This document shows, one piece after another, positions 28,906-39,208 of a DNA stretch of 64,000 nucleotides; position 1 is the stretch's first letter, and each line of letters starts with the position of its first letter. The stretch is from an uncultured Saprospiraceae bacterium (lineage in GTDB: Bacteria > Bacteroidota > Bacteroidia > Chitinophagales > Saprospiraceae), in NCBI GenBank assembly GCA_937941765.1, contig CALDGQ010000021.1:1-64000 (forward strand). Direction: 5' to 3'. Position numbers and translations under genes: made by a program. The notes beneath the pieces were generated by a model. That model worked only from the letters and a program-made list of their open reading frames with translations. It was not told where the DNA came from and did no database searches.

Positions 28906-28940
28906 AAAACCACCAAGTAAGATTTTGACTTGGTGGTTTT
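28906..28940. terminator. Bidirectional terminator between ilvA and the S8 protease gene
   Basis: A 13-bp perfect stem, AAAACCACCAAGT / ACTTGGTGGTTTT, with a 9-nt loop lies between the convergent 3' ends. Confidence 0.85.
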
Positions 28941-28958
28941 GAGTATTAAAGTAAGTTT

Positions 28959-31900
28959 TTAATGCTTGACAAAAAATGTTGGTCGACAATGCATCTGATT
29001 AGATTGATATAACAATAAGTAAACACCAGCTATCAAATCATCAATCTGAATTTCTACTAATTCTGAATTCGAAGCAACAGAGAACCGCTTCATTTGATTG
29101 CCGATTACATCATAAACAATTAAATTTCCAGCTGCATTTTTCGAAATATTTTCTGGTAGCTGAACATACAATTGCCCTTCCGTTGGATTTGGATAAACGA
29201 TTAATGCTGTTTCCAATTCAATATTTGTAGTAGGAGAAAGGTTGTCTTCTATTACTTCAATTTCTTGTTGCATTGAATTTACACATCCATTCATATCTGT
29301 TACGGTCAAGACGATAGGATAAGTTCCTACTTCAGTGAAACTTGTTGTTGGATTCTGGAGTGTAGAGGTTTCTCCATTTCCAAAATCCCAATTCCAAGAA
29401 CTTGCATTTTCGGAAAGATCTGAAAAAAGAATATCCGTTGCCTCCTCTAAAATTATCGTTTCTTCCTCAACTGAAAAATCTACCAACGATGCCAATTCAC
29501 CTGCTACATCAATCGTAATTTCTGTTCTACCACATGGATGTTGTGCTGATATTTCCCAATCATAAAAATAGTTGTAGATATTGTCATTGAGTCCCGTTTC
29601 TGTCATAGACGAAATGATGGACACTACCTGATCGACTTCATACGGGAAAGTAGCATTGTCATAAGCCAAACCATTCCCAGCATCTAAGTACAATACATAC
29701 CCATTCCCTGGTGGTACGATCATATTTAAGTCAATCCGTTGTTCGCCTATACTTTGAACAGATACTATTTTTGACTCCAAAGTATTACCAGCCGAATTTT
29801 CCAATTTAAGTAATCGACCGCCTGTTTCTTCTGCGAAAATTTTCACTGAATTGATGATGATAGGAACGGTGACATCAAATACGAGTCCAGTGTCATCAGC
29901 ATCACCGATCAAACTATTTGAAGCAGCTACTTCTTTTCCAACATTATGATTGGAATAAATGTCTACAGAAAAATTAGCTGAGCTTGCAAGTGGCGGAGTG
30001 ACAAAAGTGCTTCCAATTCCTAATGGCATTTCGTCGTCCGTTCCAAACCAAACATAGTTTTGATTTTCTGCCAATGATCCATCTGCTGTTAAAATGACAG
30101 CTGCATTTTCGCAAACTGGAGAACTGTATTGACTTGAAATATTAGCTGGAATTACGGTTTCTTCGTAATAATTGAAAGTGGTTTTAAAGACATTATTCAA
30201 GTTTCGCTCATCGGTCAGACCGTTTGGATTTTGAAGCTGTACGATCACTTCATATGCACCCGTTGTTTCCACAGAAAATGGAACTACCATCGTTGCAATT
30301 TCATCGTTTTCCAAATTCCCAGTCCAAGTCATCGTTTGTTCCGCAAATTGATTGTTATTTTCTGTTATAGTAATGTCTAATGTGGTCAAAGGATTGACAC
30401 CTGAATTTTCAAAAGTCACCTCCATGGATGTTTGACCTTCACATAAAGCAGGACTATTAAAGCGTGCTGAAATGGCAATCACATCATTGTCCGCAGATAT
30501 GGGTGGTACTGGAACATGTCCCAAATCTTGTAAATAATGGTAAGCCGCCAATACATCAATCAAACCCATCCCATAGGTATTGTCCTCACCAACTGGACCT
30601 AAATCTATAGCTGAAAAATAAAGTGCTCTTAAAATATCTTCCTCTGTTAAAAATGGGTACGCTTCTTTTAACAATAAATACGCGCCTGCAGTATGAGGCG
30701 CTGCCATTGAGGTGCCAGTATATTGTTGGTACCCGCCGTTTAACACACAGGAGCGAACTAAAGTACCTGGTGCACAAACTTCTGGTTTTATATAAATGGA
30801 GGAGTCTGAACTGACACATGCAGAAGGACCAATAGAGGAAAATGGATTGATAACCATATTGTCAGCATTCAGATTTCCTACCGAAAATAAGTGAATAATA
30901 TCTTCATTGAGCGCTGCTGGATAGCCAATCGTTTCAGGCTGGTTTCCAGAATTTCCAGCTGCAAAAAATACTGCCATATTTACTGCTATGAACGCCTGTA
31001 TCAGATTTTGAACTATGATATCATTACATTGAGCGATTGAAACTGGAGGTGGAAGTCCACCTGAAAAATTTATTGCATCCGGAATATCATCTACCGTGGA
31101 AGTATTTCCATCTGGATTTAAGACCCACTGAAAAGCTTGGAGATTGTCAGTCATTCGATTATCACATTCAATAAAAATTGCTGTATGCATAAATTTAGCA
31201 TTATACGCCACCCCAACAGTATCATTTTGAATCCGGTCTAATCCAACCACGGTTCCACCAACATGCGTGCCATGGGCTCCACAAAGATAAGGTTCTTCAA
31301 ATACCCCAAACCAAGCCTCGTTGAGTGGACTGTTGTGGTATTTATTGTTAGACATTAGCGCTGGGTGGGTGTCATCCGTACCAGTATCCATCACAGCAAT
31401 GGTTTTGCCATAACCGGAATAACCCATCGCCCATAAAGCTGGTGCATTGATCAGATCTAAACCAGGTTCATGACCATTTGGTACTGGTGCGGTTGATGTG
31501 TAATTTGTGGATTCCTCTACATCCACATCATAGGAAGTCGTTTCCATTGGTTTTGTGATAAAATCAATATTTTCGAACGCTTGTATTTCCTGGTAAGCAG
31601 CAGGTGTTGCTTCAATTTTTATTGCATTGACCAACCACAAAGAAGTGATGCTACTTATATTGACACCATCTACACCTTTTAATTTGTCAATTAAATTGCT
31701 TTGTGTCTGAGCTGCTTTTTCTGTCAATGCTTTCAAAGTCACTCGTTGTTTTTCTGCAATTGGTACATTTCTATTTTTAAAATCTGTATTCATCGATTTC
31801 AAATCTACTTGGTCCTCCAAAATCAGGTAGGCTGTATGATAGGAATTTGGATTTTCTGCAAATGCTTCCGCAAGTTGTGCATCAATTTTTGGACTATTTT

Positions 31901-31961
31901 GTGCAAATAAAAAACAGGGTATTACTAAAATTAGAAAAATTAATGGGGTCTTTGATTTCAT
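28959..31961 (-). CDS. Subtilisin-like S8 serine protease with PKD and T9SS sorting domains
   Basis: The 1000-residue exported protease has a signal peptide (~1-20), an I9-like propeptide region (~25-140) and a peptidase S8 domain. The catalytic triad is Asp192 (AVMDTGTDDTHP), His230 (AHGTHVGG) and Ser418 (GTSMAAPHTAGA). A CARDB-like domain (~490-600), an Ig/lectin-like region, a PKD domain (WNWDFGNGETSTLQNP, ~855) and a C-terminal T9SS type A domain (IVYPNPTEGQLYVQLPE) follow. It is likely surface-anchored or released and degrades external protein. It is monocistronic. Confidence 0.92.
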   Translation of the reverse strand: MKSKTPLIFLILVIPCFLFAQNSPKIDAQLAEAFAENPNSYHTAYLILEDQVDLKSMNTDFKNRNVPIAEKQRVTLKALTEKAAQTQSNLIDKLKGVDGVNISSITSLWLVNAIKIEATPAAYQEIQAFENIDFITKPMETTSYDVDVEESTNYTSTAPVPNGHEPGLDLINAPALWAMGYSGYGKTIAVMDTGTDDTHPALMSNNKYHNSPLNEAWFGVFEEPYLCGAHGTHVGGTVVGLDRIQNDTVGVAYNAKFMHTAIFIECDNRMTDNLQAFQWVLNPDGNTSTVDDIPDAINFSGGLPPPVSIAQCNDIIVQNLIQAFIAVNMAVFFAAGNSGNQPETIGYPAALNEDIIHLFSVGNLNADNMVINPFSSIGPSACVSSDSSIYIKPEVCAPGTLVRSCVLNGGYQQYTGTSMAAPHTAGAYLLLKEAYPFLTEEDILRALYFSAIDLGPVGEDNTYGMGLIDVLAAYHYLQDLGHVPVPPISADNDVIAISARFNSPALCEGQTSMEVTFENSGVNPLTTLDITITENNNQFAEQTMTWTGNLENDEIATMVVPFSVETTGAYEVIVQLQNPNGLTDERNLNNVFKTTFNYYEETVIPANISSQYSSPVCENAAVILTADGSLAENQNYVWFGTDDEMPLGIGSTFVTPPLASSANFSVDIYSNHNVGKEVAASNSLIGDADDTGLVFDVTVPIIINSVKIFAEETGGRLLKLENSAGNTLESKIVSVQSIGEQRIDLNMIVPPGNGYVLYLDAGNGLAYDNATFPYEVDQVVSIISSMTETGLNDNIYNYFYDWEISAQHPCGRTEITIDVAGELASLVDFSVEEETIILEEATDILFSDLSENASSWNWDFGNGETSTLQNPTTSFTEVGTYPIVLTVTDMNGCVNSMQQEIEVIEDNLSPTTNIELETALIVYPNPTEGQLYVQLPENISKNAAGNLIVYDVIGNQMKRFSVASNSELVEIQIDDLIAGVYLLLYQSNQMHCRPTFFVKH

Positions 31962-32624
31962 GATTTTGATTTTTTGGTTTTTAATAAAATTGTCTCAATT
32001 GGTTTTTGTTTTGAATAAACATTCAATACGTATTTGATTTGTTGTGACATCTAAATTTTCACAAACGAACTTACTGCCATTTGTGATTTTAATAATGGTC
32101 AAATCCCAAATTACCCATATAGCTATCTTAGTTATAAGGCAATACAACAGTTGATGTGTGAATTGAGTGGGTAGAAAATAAGTATTATTAGTAGGTGTGC
32201 TTTTCTTTGTTATAAACAAACTTATAATCGTAAAATGCAGCATTTATTGGCATTGTCCGAATGGCATATATTACTGTTCGAACGGTTTGATCTTATCTTG
32301 AAATTCTTTTCGATGTTCAATCAAAAAAGGCAAACGATATTAATCAATGCGATATTAAAAATTAATGAAAGGTGTGTTGACGCAAATGTAGCTGTGCGCT
32401 ATTGTTGCAATTATGTATAAGTATTGTTATATTATAATACTAAAAGAAAGATGTGAAGTTTTTCAAAAACTTAATACAATATAGGAAATGTTCGGAGGAA
32501 AACAAATTTTGTGGTTTTAGAAAAGGTATTATTTTAGAAAAGAATAAAAGCCACAAAATTAATTTGACTTTGCAGCTTTTCGATTTTTACTTATTGATTG
32601 CCTTCTTAGAACCAATTTTCAGAA

Positions 32625-32729
32625 ATGTTTCCACTTAAGAAAAAAGAAGTCACAACATTTCGTTGTACCTCTTGAATTTTTAAGGCTGCCCATAAAACAC
32701 AAAAAGCCCATCTTGCGATGAGCTTTTTT
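32625..32729 (-). other. Left flank of the integration site: tRNA-downstream region with terminator
   Basis: On the minus strand, directly after the tRNA-Asp fragment, is an intrinsic terminator (32701-32729; GCTCATC/GATGGGC with T-run). A second, degenerate hairpin around 32641-32676 resembles the region downstream of the intact tRNA at 43771-43803. The motif ATGTTTCCACT (32625-32635) also occurs at the right end. The rest of the ~770-bp gap from 31962 to 32729 shows no convincing gene. Confidence 0.6.
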
Positions 32730-32772
32730 GCGGTCTGGACGGGACTCGAACCCGCGACCCCCTGCGTGACAG
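32730..32772 (-). repeat. attL: 43-bp copy of the tRNA-Asp 3' part
   Basis: This is a perfect 43-bp direct repeat of 43818-43860. It runs from one base past the tRNA 3' end into the anticodon loop, and the rest of the tRNA is absent here. Tyrosine integrases commonly cross over in tRNA anticodon loops, which explains where the identity stops. Confidence 0.9.
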
Positions 32773-32864
32773 AACCTTGAGTTTGCATTTTGGTTGATCT
32801 TATGTATTGTTTTTCAAGAAGTTAAATATTACGAATATTTTTAACTTTTAAGAAAATCACTCAT

Positions 32865-34088
32865 ATGGTTTCCACCAAGATTCTGCTGTATAAGCACAAG
32901 ACACTTTCGAATGGAAAGCACCCAATTACTATGCAAGTCGTTTTTGATCGCAAGAGAAAGAATATTTCTCTTGGTTACACCGCCACTTTAAAAGAATGGA
33001 ATCCCGAAAAAGCGAGGTTCAGAAGGTCAGTAGATAATTACGAAACAAAAAATATGGCTTTGAGAAGGTATGAACTGCTTGCTCAAAAAATCATTGATGA
33101 TGCCATACTTTCTGGCAAACCTGTTTCATTGACAGAATTCAAACGAAAGTTCACAGGCAAACAAACTACCTCAACAAACTTCATTACTTTCTGTGATGAA
33201 CTAATTGCCGAAATGAGAAAATCTGGAAAGATTGGGAATAGTGGCGTCTACTCCAATGTAAGAAACGCTGTGAAAAATTTCGCCAAAGGAGAAGTCAATT
33301 TTGAGGAGATCAATGTTACTTTCTTAAACAAGTTTGAAGTCTGGTTAGCAAGTGATAAACCAGATAGAAAAGGATGTGCAGCTTCTACTATGAATCAATA
33401 TATGCGTACTGTTTGCGCAGTTTTCAACAAAGCAATTTCAAGGGACTTGATAGCACATGAATTGTATCCATTCCGCAACCAATTCAATCCAAAAGGATAC
33501 TCTTACTCTCATTTAAAATCAGAACCTCACCATCGTGCGTTATCTCCTGATGAGTTGGAGAAATTCAAAAACTTCAATTACAACAAATATCCAGAATTAG
33601 AAAACGCATACCACTACTTCATGTTCATGTACTATTGCAGAGGTATCAACTGGACGGACTTTTGTAACCTTAAACACACGGATATAAGAAATGGTAGAAT
33701 TCAATATAGAAGAAAGAAAACTGGAAAGTTGTTTAGTATTAAAGTATCTGAACCACTTCAGAATATTATGAATCAGTTTGATTGTCCGCTCTACCTCTTC
33801 CCTATCCTATCTAACTTTCATAAAACACCAACTCAGAAAGCTAATAGAATCAAGAAGTGTATTAGACAAACCAATCGGGAATTGAAAGAGATTGCTATTA
33901 GAATCGGAATCGAACCAGATATTTCAACATATACTGCACGTCATACTTATGCTATGAGTTTGAAGAGAGGTGGAATCAGGTTGAGTTTGATTTCGGATGC
34001 TATGGGTCATGCTGACTCTAAGGTTACTCGTCATTATCTGTCTAGTTTTGAGGATGAGTTGATTGATGAGACGGATGGGGTTTTGTAG
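32865..34088 (+). CDS. Tyrosine recombinase/phage-type integrase
   Basis: The 407-residue site-specific recombinase has an N-terminal arm-binding domain (~5-90, Arm-DNA-bind type), a SAM-like core-binding domain (~105-210) and a catalytic domain. Likely active residues are the Arg in YYCRGINWTDF, the YTARHTYAMS box (HxxR-equivalent Arg and following His), the GH of DAMGHADSKVTRHY and Tyr in RHYLSSF. It sits 93 bp inside the tRNA-Asp repeat, so it is the probable integrase of this island. ATGGTTTCCACC at its start resembles the ATGTTTCCAC motifs near both ends. Confidence 0.92.
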   Translation: MVSTKILLYKHKTLSNGKHPITMQVVFDRKRKNISLGYTATLKEWNPEKARFRRSVDNYETKNMALRRYELLAQKIIDDAILSGKPVSLTEFKRKFTGKQTTSTNFITFCDELIAEMRKSGKIGNSGVYSNVRNAVKNFAKGEVNFEEINVTFLNKFEVWLASDKPDRKGCAASTMNQYMRTVCAVFNKAISRDLIAHELYPFRNQFNPKGYSYSHLKSEPHHRALSPDELEKFKNFNYNKYPELENAYHYFMFMYYCRGINWTDFCNLKHTDIRNGRIQYRRKKTGKLFSIKVSEPLQNIMNQFDCPLYLFPILSNFHKTPTQKANRIKKCIRQTNRELKEIAIRIGIEPDISTYTARHTYAMSLKRGGIRLSLISDAMGHADSKVTRHYLSSFEDELIDETDGVL

Positions 34089-34178
34089 GCAAAACACATT
34101 ATTTTTAATTTATATTAAAAATAATTACATTTGATTGAACTTAACCATGAAATACTAGGTTATTAAAAAAAGTTAACT

Positions 34179-34895
34179 ATGAGAATACAAACACCAAAAG
34201 CCCTCCGTCCATTTACCGTTTACGTTAACGGTAAGCCTCCTCGTGAAAAAATAGTAATTAAAATCAACGAATGGGATATTCACTATACTATTATGCTGGG
34301 ATCGAACAAACGGAAATTAAATATCCATCGGACTAATGAGAATTATAAAAGTAAAAAGGATAAATACCGCAGTATAATTACCATAAGATACTTCACTATC
34401 GGTAGAATCTTAGTTTATCTCAAACACTCAGTCCCTTTGCTATTCCAATATTACATTGCTAATAAAACGTTGAACTTAGGAAAGCTGAAGAAAAATAAAT
34501 TCATATTTTTCCCCCTAGATGGTAACGAAGAGCACATTGCTAAAGCTTTTGTTGAGACCAAAAACAAATTAAGGATAGTGAAACATTTTGAAATTCCTAA
34601 CCCTTTGGATTCGTTTTTAGAGCCTGATAAAATCATGTCATGTAAGCAAAAAACTTTTATGGCATATCAAATGTGTAAAGGCAAATTGCTCTGGAAAGGT
34701 TATGTATTAAAAAACCTGTACAAGCCGAACTCCAAGAAACTACACTACATTCCCAACAAGGTAATAGCGTCTTTACTAAAAGATCAAAATTACCTTTTAT
34801 TCGAAATACTCAATGCGGTTAAATTCAAGGGCAAAAAAAGACTTCTCAAAGATTTTGAAGAACACTTACTTCTAAAAGATGAAAAAATAGCTTGA
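34179..34895 (+). CDS. Hypothetical protein, island cargo
   Basis: I do not recognise this 238-residue protein. It is very basic (many K/R), has no signal peptide or membrane helix, and shows no repeat. Segments such as TPKALRPFTVYVNGKPPREKIVIKIN and HFEIPNPLDSFLEPDKIM look like an ordered soluble protein. It lies 90 bp after the integrase on the same strand and is convergent with the SEC-C gene, 27 bp away. Its position suggests an accessory or DNA-associated role, but nothing in the sequence proves one. Confidence 0.6.
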   Translation: MRIQTPKALRPFTVYVNGKPPREKIVIKINEWDIHYTIMLGSNKRKLNIHRTNENYKSKKDKYRSIITIRYFTIGRILVYLKHSVPLLFQYYIANKTLNLGKLKKNKFIFFPLDGNEEHIAKAFVETKNKLRIVKHFEIPNPLDSFLEPDKIMSCKQKTFMAYQMCKGKLLWKGYVLKNLYKPNSKKLHYIPNKVIASLLKDQNYLLFEILNAVKFKGKKRLLKDFEEHLLLKDEKIA

Positions 34896-34921
34896 GGAAA
34901 CCCAATCAAATTTTATACCCA

Positions 34922-37900
34922 TCACACAAGTGAGCCAATTAACTCTTCGTAACTCATCTTGTCAAATTCATACAAAGAAAACATTGGCAATGGGATCGGC
35001 TTGTTTTTCATGTGTTTTATAGCCAGAATTTCATACGAAACAAAAAAAGAAATTACTGTATAACTTGAAGCATCAAAATTATAGCAAGCACCAACTTTTT
35101 CAAGATTACCGCTTAAAAAAGAATGTCTTATAATGTGTCTCTCAAAGTATCCCTTTTTTGACCCTTTTGAAAAATATGCGCTCACTTGCTCAATCATCTC
35201 CTTGCTATTTCTTGCAGACTCTGTTCTCTTGCATTCAATGGAAAAAATATACTTCTTTGAGTGATCAATTACCAAAACATCCACATCTCCAATATCTAAA
35301 GTATGCTTTAACTTTCCACCTTGTGAAATCTTGACTTCTTCATCAATATAGGATGTGGTTTTAGAATTAAACCAATCCATAACTTTTTTTTGAACCACCT
35401 CACCTCTTCCTTTTGTGATTTTAGAAATTTGACTTTCTAGGGCACTTTTTTCTCTTGCTTTAAATCTCCCAGATCGAATTAAGTAATGAATTTGCTCCCA
35501 AGATTTCATCAAATGTCTTGGAGTCCACAAGATTTTTGGATTCGTCTCCGCATTGTCATAATCAACCAAAATTAAAGGTCTTTGAATATAACTCAATTTC
35601 CTATTATATCTCCAAGGTGCAATATCATTACCTTTAAATCCTTTAGGTGGTTTTAAAACATCTCCAGTATTCCATAAAGTAAGATATTTTATAGCAGAAT
35701 CTATTTCCGTCTTAGAAAAATCTTCCTGAAATGATTTTTCTATTGTGTGATGAAGTGATTGGATGTCAATTTCTGAAACAGAAGATTTTTGATCAAAAGA
35801 TATATCCATTAGTAACTTTATTATTCCACCTAATTTATGAAAGCTTATGCCATATTCATTCGCAAACTCTTCATCAAATTTGTTAGGCAAAGGCATGGCT
35901 TTGTTATTTTCGCTTTCAAAGAGAGATGAAAACTGTTTAACCGTATTGTCTAAATATTCACGTGTTTTAACTTCATTAAATGCATTCCAAAAGTTATTTT
36001 GAACCTCATTAAAATTAGTTCCCACCCTTCCAGATGGAAGAATGGAAAGTTCAATATCAAACAATTCATCTCGGATGCTGTCACATGTACTTCCCCACCA
36101 TAAAATCAAGTTCATTATAGCAATTAAATCATCTAGCAGCTCTTGTGTAATAAGATCACTTCCGAAACTTGGTTCAATTGCAAGATGTTCAATCAAACAC
36201 CGTAAGCTCAGAGCGGTTTGATCTCTTGTTGCAGTAAGTTTTTTTATTTCTGAAACTATGTCCTCATAATCCGCATAGCAATGTAACCTAGGCGGAGTTC
36301 TTAAATTCGACCTCGCATTTTCGTGAACGAGAGATTCATTATAATCCATTAATCGAACTAAAATTTCCACTGAATTATAATTCTTTAACTTTTTACGCAT
36401 ATGAAATAACAATGAAAATGTAATATCCATTGATAACTTCACCTTATCATCTTTTTCAACTACATCTCCTACATTTGGACAGTTTTCTCCAAGTAAGGGT
36501 ATAACTTTATCCATATACTTTTGGACTCTTGATTCCTGTAAGCATCTATAAGAACCTAAAAACCTTGGATCGAGTCCAATGTCTTTATCAGAACTAAAGA
36601 ATAATAACATTTTTTTTAATCCAAGAGGCAATCGCTTATTTAGAATGTTGTCTATGATTTTAACAGTAAGAGTGTTGTTATGTCCCTTGTAACTTAGATA
36701 TTCACCAAGTGTAACAAGAATCTTCTTAAGAATTATTCGTTCGCCTTCATTGTTTGCTTGTGAAATATGTCCGCAAATTTCTCCTGGTATTTTAAAGGAT
36801 ATTTCATTATTTGAAAATACATGACTAAACATATTCTCTACAGACAAATTCTTGATATTAAAAGTATTTGCATTTTTAAATAACTCTATATTCTCTATTG
36901 AGAATTTAAATAAAAGAGTTAATTGACTTAGTGGCTTTAAATGTGGGCTCAATTCCTCATGAATTTGCCAAAACCAATAGCTGATTGCTTCATTTAGCTC
37001 CCAGTATAAATTGAAATCATCTGCTAGAATTTTATTGTTGTCATTATTTGTTTCCACCTCGAGCCATAAATCGAAATTATAGTTAGGTAAATATATTGTT
37101 AAACTATTTATCGAAACATTCTTATTAAAATAACGAGGTGTGTGTCCTTCGGTACGGATTACTGGAATCAAAACTGGGACGCCATTTACCAACTTTGGGA
37201 AGTATACAATTATTTTATCCTGAGAATCAGTCGCCTTTTTAGTGATGTCTAAACCACCATCTATGATTGCAAAGTAACTTGGTTTTTCTCCGTCTCCATA
37301 ATAAAAAGACTTAAGTCTATTGTAAAAATTATAGTAGTTTAAAAATTCAATTGGCACCCTCACAGCTAAACTGGATTCAAATTTTTTCAAAGCATCCATA
37401 AAATACCAAAAGGACAATTGATCGTGGTCCTCAAATTTTGCCCAACATAATAATTTAAACACTGAAGTTGCATAAAAATGACAGTTTGAAAGTTCATTTG
37501 GAAGTAATAAAGTATAGGCTCTACCAATAGAAGAATATAACATCAAATGCATGATTTGATGACCTTTAAAGTGCTCTTTTAACAATTTTAGATTCTTTTC
37601 AATGAGACTAAAAACATTTTCCATATTATGCATAGGGTCGTTATGAAAAGGTGTTGAATGGTGATAACTACCTCCTTCATCTCTAATAAAACTTAGGTGT
37701 ATAAGTTTGTCAACATCAATTCGGAATAAAGCATTTGAACAGGGTAAATTTGAATTTGCTTCAAATTCAAATTCTTCTTTCCTCCACTTTACTTTGTTAG
37801 AAAAAAAGTCCAATTCTTCCCATACCAATTTGTGATAGGTCTCTATTAAAACTTCTTTACATTTATATTTTTCAGATTGAATCCAAATAAAATGAACCAA

Positions 37901-38737
37901 AGCACTAATTACAGTTGTTGGGGAGGCAAGTAAAAATCCATTAGGAGTTTTAATAAATGGTTTACGTATAATTGGATTTAAATCAAACGGGACTCTATCA
38001 ACGTCTTTAACTTTATCATTCTCATTGATAGTAAATTCAAGAATAATATCTTTGTTAAAACCCAGATTGTCAGAAAGTGTATCAAGAGTTTCGTTGGTAA
38101 TCAATAGAGAATATTTGAATTTATCTATTTCGGAAGGAAATAGGATTTCACTTCCTGAAGAATCGTAATCTCCTTTCAAATTTCTCTTATGATCGTGAAA
38201 AATTGATGTACGATGAGATATTGTTAAAAGTAAAAGCAATGCATCATTTGTATGACTAAAAAAGTCTTTTGGAAGCTGCTTGTTAAATTGAATTGCACTT
38301 ATTAAATTATTTAATGTAAATGCACCTTGTTCGAAATTACCACCATAGACTGTATTGTTTCCGAAAGTGTAAATTATATTCTCCGTAAATAGATTTTCTG
38401 GTGGATCTTCATGCGGATGATGAGCAAAATTTTCAATTAGGTATTCATTTAATTCTGGAATATTTGAAAGATGACTTCCTTTTCCACTTTCACATATTGC
38501 CTTAAATATTAAATGTTCAATTCTTAGATTCTTACCATGATTCCTGGGGTAGATCGAAATGGCTGCAAAAGTCGCAACTAAATCAACCATATCAAATTTT
38601 TCAAAATAAGTTTTCGGAAATTTAAAAGTTTTCTTTTTCTGTTTTTCAAATATAAAACCTTTTTTAAGACAACATTGTTTGTACTTAAGTCCACTGAGAC
38701 AAGGACATTTCGCATTCCTTCCAAGTTTTCTCGACAT
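34922..38737 (-). CDS. Large SEC-C zinc-motif protein with C-terminal PD-(D/E)XK-like nuclease motif
   Basis: I start this at ATG 38737 (1271 residues), because the SEC-C motif then sits at the very N-terminus: RNAKCPCLSGLKYKQCC, Cys11, 13, 22, 23 (CxC-x8-CC). An in-frame start at 38800 would add 21 residues. Residues ~60-1080 match no family I know; they look soluble and mostly helical. Near the C-terminus, LDIGDVDVLVID and IFSIECKR (Asp1151/Asp1153, Glu1168, Lys1170) match the D-x15-ExK core of restriction-type nucleases. DWFNSK about 40 residues earlier supports a NERD/Mrr-like domain. Together with its place on an island, this suggests a phage-defence effector. Function is inferred. Confidence 0.7.
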   Translation of the reverse strand: MSRKLGRNAKCPCLSGLKYKQCCLKKGFIFEKQKKKTFKFPKTYFEKFDMVDLVATFAAISIYPRNHGKNLRIEHLIFKAICESGKGSHLSNIPELNEYLIENFAHHPHEDPPENLFTENIIYTFGNNTVYGGNFEQGAFTLNNLISAIQFNKQLPKDFFSHTNDALLLLLTISHRTSIFHDHKRNLKGDYDSSGSEILFPSEIDKFKYSLLITNETLDTLSDNLGFNKDIILEFTINENDKVKDVDRVPFDLNPIIRKPFIKTPNGFLLASPTTVISALVHFIWIQSEKYKCKEVLIETYHKLVWEELDFFSNKVKWRKEEFEFEANSNLPCSNALFRIDVDKLIHLSFIRDEGGSYHHSTPFHNDPMHNMENVFSLIEKNLKLLKEHFKGHQIMHLMLYSSIGRAYTLLLPNELSNCHFYATSVFKLLCWAKFEDHDQLSFWYFMDALKKFESSLAVRVPIEFLNYYNFYNRLKSFYYGDGEKPSYFAIIDGGLDITKKATDSQDKIIVYFPKLVNGVPVLIPVIRTEGHTPRYFNKNVSINSLTIYLPNYNFDLWLEVETNNDNNKILADDFNLYWELNEAISYWFWQIHEELSPHLKPLSQLTLLFKFSIENIELFKNANTFNIKNLSVENMFSHVFSNNEISFKIPGEICGHISQANNEGERIILKKILVTLGEYLSYKGHNNTLTVKIIDNILNKRLPLGLKKMLLFFSSDKDIGLDPRFLGSYRCLQESRVQKYMDKVIPLLGENCPNVGDVVEKDDKVKLSMDITFSLLFHMRKKLKNYNSVEILVRLMDYNESLVHENARSNLRTPPRLHCYADYEDIVSEIKKLTATRDQTALSLRCLIEHLAIEPSFGSDLITQELLDDLIAIMNLILWWGSTCDSIRDELFDIELSILPSGRVGTNFNEVQNNFWNAFNEVKTREYLDNTVKQFSSLFESENNKAMPLPNKFDEEFANEYGISFHKLGGIIKLLMDISFDQKSSVSEIDIQSLHHTIEKSFQEDFSKTEIDSAIKYLTLWNTGDVLKPPKGFKGNDIAPWRYNRKLSYIQRPLILVDYDNAETNPKILWTPRHLMKSWEQIHYLIRSGRFKAREKSALESQISKITKGRGEVVQKKVMDWFNSKTTSYIDEEVKISQGGKLKHTLDIGDVDVLVIDHSKKYIFSIECKRTESARNSKEMIEQVSAYFSKGSKKGYFERHIIRHSFLSGNLEKVGACYNFDASSYTVISFFVSYEILAIKHMKNKPIPLPMFSLYEFDKMSYEELIGSLV

Positions 38738-38942
38738 TTGTTTAACTTTTATGTTTTCAATACAAATTAAACTTACTTTTAATAACAAAAAGTTCATCAA
38801 TGGACGATTACTTTGTTATAATAATTGTTAATACAAAAAAGCGCAGTAGAAAAAACCTACCAACGCCCCTCCTATTTTCGCATAGATACGACCCTTCATA
38901 TTTCCGATTAAGGCACATTCTCAAAAGAAGGATGAACAAAAT

Positions 38943-39116
38943 CTAAGCCTCGTAATCCAAAATATCATCACCAACATTATCTTCTTGCCAAAAGTATAAA
39001 CCATCACCAAAGTAAACGCGATAACTTGATTGGAGAATCCAACAAGTAAATGGGATGAACCAGAAGAAGAAGTATTGTTGGAATAATAGTTTGTAAATTA
39101 CTATTTGGAATTCCAT
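38943..39116 (-). CDS. Small aromatic-rich ORF (57 aa), island cargo
   Basis: An ATG-to-TAG ORF starts MEFQIVIYKLL and ends DDILDYEA. The first half is hydrophobic and rich in Phe, Tyr and Trp (FFFWFIPF), possibly one membrane segment. The second half is acidic (YFWQEDNVGDDILDYEA). A hairpin TTCCATAG / CTATGGAA (39111-39134) overlaps the start codon. No family is recognised. It lies next to a decayed small gene, so it may be a real small island protein or another remnant. Confidence 0.4.
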   Translation of the reverse strand: MEFQIVIYKLLFQQYFFFWFIPFTCWILQSSYRVYFGDGLYFWQEDNVGDDILDYEA

Positions 39117-39208
39117 AGTGGGAATTCTATGGAAGTCAATGATAGGATCAATTCAATATATTAGGAAAGAAAAATTAGCAGCGATACTCATTAACAATAC
39201 GGTTACTC

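Noticed and set aside
32235-32638. Two ~60-codon plus-strand ORFs before the island
   Set aside because: Low-complexity A/T-rich frames with no homology signal; one overlaps tRNA-downstream hairpins.
32865-34895. Island as a prophage or conjugative transposon
   Set aside because: No capsid, portal, terminase, relaxase or replication genes are seen; only an integrase and cargo are present.
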